Source: Strix aluco (Eukaryota > Chordata > Aves > Strigiformes > Strigidae). From it: a stretch of DNA of 64,000 nt. A program made the translations under genes and the position numbers. The stretch covers positions 25,200,029 to 25,264,028 of the forward strand of contig NC_133933.1 in assembly GCF_031877795.1 (NCBI RefSeq), read 5' to 3'. Below are positions 60,401 to 64,000 of the stretch, in pieces (the stretch's first letter is position 1; each line of letters starts with the position of its first letter). The notes beneath the pieces were generated by a model. The model was given only the letters and a program-made list of their open reading frames with translations, was not told the DNA's origin and searched no databases.

Positions 60401-61543
60401 TCCCTTCCGCCATCAAAGCAAACAAAGTCTGTTTCCTGAAATGAAAAACAATAGGTAGTCACAAATTTTATTTTCTTTGTTACAGTGATGAGACCAAATC
60501 CATTTGGATGGTTAGAGAGAGATGCAGCAGCAAAGTAAATTATACTAATTGTTCAGAATTAACCCCCTGAGTCTTTAACCAAAACTCTCTTTGAAATCAG
60601 TGGCAGTTTTGCTTCTCTTAAAAACCTAAATAAAAAGCTTATGGTTTAGCCCTGTCAAAGACCCCCCAGTGAGGAACAAATTGGAAGTCAGCCATAGAGT
60701 TGACAGTATTATACTTTACTCATCACATATATCCTGAGTTAAGAACAAGTCTATTGCTGAATGTCAGCGAGGAGAAAAAAAAAAAAAACAAACGTCGTAA
60801 GCTTGTTTGTCACAATCTTTTAGCTGGTCTCTCCTCAAATGACTAGGTCCTCCAAGCAGGAGCCGCCTGTCACACAATTTCTGAAAAATTAATTAAACAG
60901 CAGTGCAAGCCACTGAAGATGATTTCATAAGGGTCTGAAGCTGTATCCACAAACAGGCCTTACTCACATAACTCTGGAGTTACTAGCTATTAGTGCATGA
61001 AAGCCATTTATGTGTGTAAGGGCTGAAGGACCAATACTAGCATCAAAGGGCTAAAGTGTATCAGGTTTTGTTTGTTTCTGACAATACTTTAAACTTCAAA
61101 AGTTTGGGAAAAAAAACAATTCTGAATACATACCAAACAGCCTGTGTGCAAGCAGCAAGCAGCATTTCTAGAGCTCAATCCAAACAGATTTTGTTAGAAG
61201 AAAACCAGAATATTAAAGAAAAGGAAGATCAATGCCCACATTCTGGGCTGATGCTTACACACCCATCCACATACATAGCTGCACAAACATTCCACCCCCC
61301 GACACATATGTGCATCCCTGGACATACGTAGCTGCTTACTAACACAAGGTAACTAAGGATCACCGATATACCCATTCTCCTCCTCAGGGATTTTGTTGAA
61401 TGCTGAGGTAAGAAACAGTAAGAAGCCCAATTAAAAAAATAACAAATAAGACTTACATCTGTTGGTAATTCTAGCTCCTCGTTGGAATAATTATGATTTA
61501 TTTCAAGTAAATCCTTTGGAAAATATCCAAAATCTCTTCCAAC
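40533..61543 (-). CDS. MIA3: MIA3 / TANGO1 long form (5' end outside the window)
   Basis: Minus-strand exons from the SH3 domain onward: 61457-61543, 57498-60435, 56306-56584, probably 56186-56241, then the membrane exon 53235-53366 and the cytosolic exons down to 40533. The visible part is about 1,905 aa; the first exons (signal peptide, start of the SH3 fold) lie to the right. Order of domains: end of the SH3-like domain ([29 protein letters not shown]); a ~1,070-residue acidic luminal region with the conserved core [16 protein letters not shown]; hydrophobic and transmembrane segments ([17 protein letters not shown]); cytosolic coiled coils; and a Pro-rich tail with RDYPPG-type repeats. 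Family knowledge: the SH3 domain recognises HSP47-procollagen in the ER lumen, the coiled coils bind cTAGE5 and tether membranes, and the Pro-rich domain binds Sec23 at ER exit sites. Joining the luminal part to the membrane part needs a phase-1-to-0 exon. Confidence 0.95.
41282..41438 (-). CDS. MIA3: MIA3 exon, start of Pro-rich domain
   Basis: 157 nt, phase 0 to 1: [20 protein letters not shown], then [20 protein letters not shown] and [12 protein letters not shown]. Acceptor cacag, donor gtacag. Confidence 0.93.
42091..42162 (-). CDS. MIA3: MIA3 cassette exon (24 codons, phase 0-0)
   Basis: 72 nt encoding [19 protein letters not shown] then IEPAT, donor gtgagt. Both neighbours are phase 0, so it can be skipped without a frameshift. 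The 3' splice site is odd: A14 directly precedes the G of the AG, and the pyrimidine-rich stretch lies further upstream. A similar ~24-residue optional segment starting with Gln exists in human MIA3, as I recall, which supports it. Confidence 0.7.
42305..42381 (-). CDS. MIA3: MIA3 exon, linker
   Basis: 77 nt: [20 protein letters not shown] then AMDGV, ending in phase 0. Acceptor ttacag, donor gtaagc. Confidence 0.9.
42508..42576 (-). CDS. MIA3: MIA3 exon, linker
   Basis: 69 nt: [20 protein letters not shown] then VP, phase 1-1. Acceptor tttaag, donor gtaagt. Confidence 0.9.
42784..42915 (-). CDS. MIA3: MIA3 exon, Ser/Pro-rich linker
   Basis: 132 nt, phase 1-1: [43 protein letters not shown]. 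Matches the human [17 protein letters not shown] stretch, as I recall it. Confidence 0.95.
43027..43124 (-). CDS. MIA3: MIA3 exon, end of coiled coil
   Basis: 98 nt: [20 protein letters not shown] then [12 protein letters not shown]. Acceptor attag after an A/T-rich tract, donor gtaaat. Confidence 0.94.
43407..43474 (-). CDS. MIA3: MIA3 exon, coiled coil
   Basis: 68 nt: [20 protein letters not shown] then RQ; the next Lys codon is split. Acceptor aatag, donor gtaagt. Confidence 0.95.
43566..43601 (-). CDS. MIA3: MIA3 36-nt exon, coiled coil
   Basis: Twelve codons, phase 0-0: [12 protein letters not shown], a signature shared with cTAGE5. Acceptor ctcag, donor gtaaga. Confidence 0.95.
43725..43785 (-). 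CDS. MIA3: MIA3 exon, coiled coil
   Basis: 61 nt: [20 protein letters not shown]. Acceptor tacag, donor gtgaac. Confidence 0.95.
43883..43984 (-). CDS. MIA3: MIA3 exon, coiled coil
   Basis: 102 nt: [20 protein letters not shown] then [13 protein letters not shown]. Acceptor tgcag, donor gtaact. Confidence 0.95.
45595..45733 (-). CDS. MIA3: MIA3 exon, coiled coil
   Basis: 139 nt: [45 protein letters not shown]. Acceptor aacag, donor gtaagc. A 1.6-kb intron separates it from the next exon. Confidence 0.95.
45865..45955 (-). CDS. MIA3: MIA3 exon, coiled coil
   Basis: 91 nt: [20 protein letters not shown] then [10 protein letters not shown]. Acceptor tccag, donor gtaggc. Confidence 0.94.
46037..46092 (-). 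CDS. MIA3: MIA3 exon, coiled coil
   Basis: 56 nt: [18 protein letters not shown], near-identical to human as I recall it. Acceptor tctag; donor gtatgc after AGG (an alternative cut one base upstream would break the frame). Confidence 0.95.
46955..47078 (-). CDS. MIA3: MIA3 exon, variable acidic segment
   Basis: 124 nt: [41 protein letters not shown]. The start and the DLANGE motif are conserved; the middle is unusually CpG-rich and diverged. Confidence 0.93.
47192..47314 (-). CDS. MIA3: MIA3 exon, coiled coil
   Basis: 123 nt, phase 0-0: [41 protein letters not shown]. Acceptor tacag, donor gtaggt. Confidence 0.95.
48114..48218 (-). CDS. MIA3: MIA3 exon, coiled coil
   Basis: 105 nt, phase 0-0: [20 protein letters not shown] then [15 protein letters not shown]. 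Acceptor cgcag, donor gtaagt. Confidence 0.96.
48422..48493 (-). CDS. MIA3: MIA3 exon, coiled coil
   Basis: 72 nt, phase 0-0: [20 protein letters not shown] then ELSE. Acceptor tatag, donor gtaaag. Confidence 0.94.
49335..49445 (-). CDS. MIA3: MIA3 exon, coiled coil
   Basis: 111 nt, phase 0-0: [20 protein letters not shown] then [17 protein letters not shown]. Acceptor tttag, donor gtgaga. Confidence 0.94.
49532..49609 (-). CDS. MIA3: MIA3 exon, coiled coil
   Basis: 78 nt, phase 0-0: [20 protein letters not shown] then ETAGLK. Acceptor cttag, donor gtaaaa. Confidence 0.94.
49764..49852 (-). CDS. MIA3: MIA3 exon, start of coiled coil
   Basis: 89 nt: [20 protein letters not shown] then EKMSEYDQK; its first two bases complete a Val codon from the 22-nt microexon. 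Acceptor cctag, donor gtattg. Confidence 0.94.
51993..52014 (-). CDS. MIA3: MIA3 22-nt microexon
   Basis: Encodes VKSRIYQ plus one base, joining the transmembrane exon to the coiled coils. Human has VKDRVYQ at this junction, as I recall. Acceptor tgtag, donor gtaagt; introns of 1.2 and 2.1 kb flank it. Both surrounding phases require it. Confidence 0.92.
53235..53366 (-). CDS. MIA3: MIA3 transmembrane exon, shared by long and short forms
   Basis: 132 nt, phase 0-0: [44 protein letters not shown]. About 17 hydrophobic residues form the membrane span. Acceptor ttcag, donor gtgagt. Confidence 0.96.
53940..54850 (-). promoter_or_regulatory. MIA3: CpG island, internal MIA3 promoter for the short form
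   Basis: Dense CpG stretch around the alternative first exon. It holds an NRF1-like CGCATGCGCA at 54567-54576, a minus-strand TGACGTG (UPRE/ATF6-XBP1-type) at 54497-54503 and GC boxes. There is a C14 run at 54377-54390 and a C19 run at 54822-54840. The transcription start is inferred to lie between about 54.48 and 54.6 kb. Confidence 0.8.
54412..54471 (-). CDS. MIA3: MIA3 alternative first exon (short form)
   Basis: 60 coding nt, 20 residues beginning [14 protein letters not shown], with a strong Kozak context. The donor gtgcgc is non-optimal but follows ctgcag. It ends in phase 0, matching the transmembrane exon. Confidence 0.82.
55924..56030 (+). repeat. Decayed tRNA-derived SINE
   Basis: 'tagcctgatggttagagtgt' matches a tRNA A-box SINE head (box A TGGTTAGAGTG at about 55933-55943), followed by 'gagaagacctgggctta', a degraded B-box region. 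It resembles old amniote SINEs (MIR / AmnSINE type). Too diverged to be a functional tRNA. Confidence 0.5.
56186..56241 (-). CDS. MIA3: Candidate MIA3 hydrophobic exon joining lumen to membrane
   Basis: 56 nt (3n+2), exactly the phase 1-to-0 length needed between exon 56306-56584 and exon 53235-53366. In the required frame it reads [19 protein letters not shown]. Human MIA3 has a hydrophobic LIYS-containing segment before LVATLP, and the spacing from LIYS to the junction is 12 residues in both, as I recall it. Acceptor ttttcag. Weak points: the donor gttttc is poor, and the upstream intron is only 64 nt with a better AG (tatag) inside it. Confidence 0.5.
56306..56584 (-). CDS. MIA3: MIA3 exon, luminal acidic region near the membrane
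   Basis: 279 nt, phase 1 to 1: [40 protein letters not shown] and further acidic residues to [14 protein letters not shown]. Acceptor cacag, donor gtaagc. Confidence 0.92.
57498..60435 (-). CDS. MIA3: MIA3 giant luminal exon
   Basis: 2,938 nt (979 codons plus one base), acceptor tttcag, donor gtagga. It begins [20 protein letters not shown], the end of the SH3-like domain, then a long Glu/Asp/Ser/Thr-rich, probably disordered luminal region. A strongly conserved block reads [16 protein letters not shown] then [13 protein letters not shown] predicted helical part near the C-terminal end ([40 protein letters not shown]) is the likely luminal coiled coil. Single large exons of this kind are typical of MIA3. 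Confidence 0.97.
61457..61543 (-). CDS. MIA3: MIA3 exon, SH3-like domain
   Basis: 87 nt, phase 0-0: [20 protein letters not shown] then NEELELPTD. The GYFP motif is the SH3 ALYDY/P-loop-type core of the MIA family. Acceptor ggcag, donor gtaagt. Confidence 0.95.
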
Positions 61544-64000
61544 CTGCCAGAAAACACACACAAGCAAACAAAAAGTGGTAAAGAAGCTTTTGAAATCATG
61601 TGACTGTTAAAATTCTAATTACAGACACTAGTAACAAACATGTCAAATTCACTCTCAAGTATTTCTAAATGAAGTTTAACACAGTGCATAAAAGAAAAAT
61701 ATTAGCAATACCTTGTTTATGCAAGAGTTTTCACTGTAGTTTTATACTTACATTTCACAATACCCTTGTGAAGTTGGTAAATTTTACTGTTTGTGTTTTA
61801 AAGACTGACTTACAACAAATTATTAGGAGAGTTGGGAGTAAAGCCCAGACATTCTGGTTCACGTGCTTTAACTGCTAGTGTGTGCTCTCACTGGCACCAC
61901 GTACATCTCAAGTATTTTTTCAAGTAGTAAGCAGATGAGGATCTTGGACTAATAAGATTTACATCCATGCACAATATTATAGCTTGCAATATGCTCAATT
62001 TGTAGCTTAAGGAAAAAAAAATTCTTGAAGAGTTTAGGAAAATGCAAAATTGTACCCGAGGTAATAATCTATCTTAAAACCTGTGTGGAAAATACACTCG
62101 CTCTGCAAATGCATTGTTGCTCTTCAGTGACTAATAGAACCAAAAATCAGTTGCAGATGGCTCTTTTCAAGCAAGTCAACATGCTAAGCCAAGGCAAACA
62201 GTGGAAGACAAGAATCTTTCTTATCACGCACCAGATAAGATCTACACAGTAAAGCTCTCACTTGAGAGTTCTGACAAAGCCTGTCAAGAAGCCAATATTA
62301 ATAGCATGCTATCACTATGCAGATTAGATAATCCAGGCAATTAGAGCCTGGTGGACACACCTAGAAAGGTACAGAGTTCCTAGATGACCAAAGTATGGGG
62401 GGGGGGGGCGGGGGGAAATGTTGGTAATTTCCTCAATGTTTTGTTACAGGATGAAAATGACAGCGGCTGATTTTCTTGAAGAGTTTGTTTGGGAAGAGCG
62501 CTCAGTTAAAAATCAAATTAAAGAGGAAACCAGTTATGTCAAAACAGTTAGGGATATGTAACTATATGTGTTGTTATATTGGTATCACCAAAATAGGTTA
62601 ACCTGGGCTGAAGTTTTCTGGGTTTACAATGGCATTAAAGAACAAGAGGAAAATTGTATCCAGTAAATAATATGTACTAATACTTTTTTTTTTTTTGGGG
62701 GGGGGGCAGGAGTATGCAAGCAAAGCAAGCATGATACATTATAGGGCTTCCTTTTTTAACTATTTCTCATTCAAATCTTACCTTCCATAGTTGATACCTC
62801 TGAAGTTAGTTACACATATATATATAAAAACATAAGAAATCTATTACCTCCCCACCTTTTCTAAACACATAGAGATACTCTCTTATGGAAAAGAGATAAT
62901 GTATGCAGGTTTATTATTGTGGATATATATTGTGGGTGTATAGCAGGAATGGGAAATTAAACCATACAATTCAAATTAAACCAGACAATTCAAATCAAAA
63001 GCTTGCCCTTATGCAGTATACTACAATTTTATTCTAAATTGGCCTGTTTCTCTCTACAAACTTCTATTCCAGTTTTAAATGATCCTTCTGAAAACAAAAG
63101 TCAAAGCTTCAAAGTAGCCTCCTCACAGACAAATCTCCGTGACTAGCATTATAATTAGACATCACACTTTCTAACTCATTTAGTGTAATCCAAGCTGCTG
63201 ACCATATAAGTCCTCTGCAGTGACCCAGTTTGCCACTTATGTGGTTTATGAGCCATATGGGATCTGCATGCCCAAAATTTCATCTGCTCCTCTCCCTACA
63301 AGTCCTCTCTTGTAAGGGAAAAAATGCCTCATTGTGCAAATAAAGGAAACATTCTTCATTCTCTTCAGACGATAGAGGAAAGGCATTATGAATGCCAAGT
63401 AAATAAGGGAGAAAAAAGTGCATCCTTCATTTCCATTCCCTTCCCAGCTGAAATGCCGTGGGTGGATGAAACGCATAGCTGTGTGCACAGCATCTGTCCC
63501 CACCAGTGCCGACGTGTGACAGCCAGCTGTGGCACATTTGCTGACCACCAACAACCAAGAGGCCAGATCCTCATACCACCTACCTCAGTGACAGATCACA
63601 GACAGCTGGGAAATGAGATGTTCAAATGTTTTTAACCTTAAAGCCCACATCCCTAAAGCACAGGCATCACAGGTACCTAAAACTGCAGAACGATGGTCAA
63701 AGAAGAGTTGGTCTGTCCCTGCTGAACACTGACATTGTTAAGAAAACAAATAGGAAAGAATTCCCTGATCCTTTGGGTCCTCCAGACATACACTGTCTTC
63801 CTGTCTTAACTTAAATTTAGCCCTCCTATCTTCCTTTTTATTATGGTATGTGTAAGGTTTGAAAACAAAAAAAACCAACCCTCCGCAAATCCTTGGCCAC
63901 AATCTGTAGTCAAGTCCATTTCATGTAATGTGAGGCCAGAAATAGTTTTCTCAACTTTAAATCAAACGAATAAAGTTCAGCCCTTTGACAGAATACAAAA
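61544..64000 (-). other. MIA3: MIA3 5' intron, right window edge
   Basis: No sign of the preceding SH3 exon was found, so it lies beyond 64000. The stretch carries a SINE relic (61795-61890), a G12-C-G6 tract at 62397-62415 and a T13-G10 tract at 62684-62706. Confidence 0.6.
61795..61890 (-). repeat. tRNA-derived SINE relic (MIR/AmnSINE type)
   Basis: Read on the minus strand: 'agttaaagcacgtgaacc', 'agaatgtctgggctttactc', 'ccaactctcctaata' and 'ttgttgtaagtca'. This follows the layout of amniote tRNA-derived SINEs (A-box region, B-box region, then 'tgtgtgacctt..gcaagtca' core). Old and diverged. Confidence 0.6.

Larger units (their letters stand above)
40877..61456 (-). other. MIA3: MIA3 introns
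   Basis: Longer introns are 40877-41281, 41439-42090, 43985-45594, 46093-46954, 47315-48113, 48494-49334, 49853-51992, 52015-53234, 54472-56185 (long form), 56585-57497 and 60436-61456. Besides homopolymer tracts and the SINE relic at 55924-56030, I recognise no repeats or RNA genes in them. Confidence 0.6.

Noticed and set aside
58091-60458. Ser-rich plus-strand ORFs opposite the giant MIA3 exon (for example 169 codons at 58091-58600)
   Set aside because: They are antisense shadows: acidic GAA/GAT-rich codons read backwards as Ser/Phe/Ile codons.
62755-62800. 18-nt minus-strand candidate exon (RYQLWK) upstream of the MIA3 SH3 exon
   Set aside because: It does not resemble the expected end of the preceding SH3 exon (a WAGS-type sequence) and such short patterns are common by chance.
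1-64000. Search for CRISPR arrays, defence operons, endogenous retroviruses or a wholly new system
   Set aside because: No spaced direct repeats, no prokaryotic-type operons and no retroviral coding or LTR structure seen; the window is explained by BROX, AIDA and MIA3 plus CR1/SINE relics.

Overview
This is a vertebrate nuclear genomic window, most likely from a bird. It holds intron-split genes with GT-AG splice sites, CpG-island promoters, and degraded CR1 LINE 3' ends in both orientations. The gene order BROX-AIDA-MIA3 is the human chromosome 1q41 block read in the opposite direction. The avian call rests on the CR1 copies and short introns; a crocodilian or turtle is not formally excluded. 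There is no bacterial, viral, CRISPR or tRNA locus.

Layout. (1) 1-8.2 kb, minus strand: 5' half of BROX. Seven coding exons give residues 1 to about 223 of the BRO1 domain; the rest lies beyond the left edge. (2) About 7.3-9.2 kb: a CpG island serving as a head-to-head promoter for BROX (leftward) and AIDA (rightward). (3) 8.5-37.9 kb, plus strand: the complete AIDA gene. Ten coding exons total 921 nt and encode 306 aa, the same length as I recall for the human protein. (4) 37.9-39.97 kb: a gap of about 2 kb between the convergent 3' ends of AIDA and MIA3, with a small GC-rich, CpG-containing patch. (5) 39.97-64 kb, minus strand: MIA3 (TANGO1), complete except for the first exons (signal peptide and start of the SH3 fold), which lie beyond the right edge. 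A second CpG island near 54.0-54.85 kb carries an alternative first exon that gives a short, lumen-less TANGO1 of about 805 aa. All splice phases of the short form were followed through 24 coding exons and close on a stop.

The genes are neighbours rather than a pathway. BROX is a membrane-linked ESCRT-III binding protein. AIDA is an Axin-binding C2-domain protein. MIA3 organises ER exit sites for bulky cargo such as procollagen.

I did not find a previously undescribed system. The points most worth checking are inside MIA3: a cryptic hydrophobic exon needed to join the luminal part to the membrane part of the long form, a frame-preserving cassette exon whose 3' splice site sits behind a run of 14 A, and a UPR-like element at the internal promoter. 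In the shared BROX/AIDA promoter there is a minimal upstream ORF and a perfect G-quadruplex motif in the AIDA leader. Comparisons with human proteins are from memory, not from a search.
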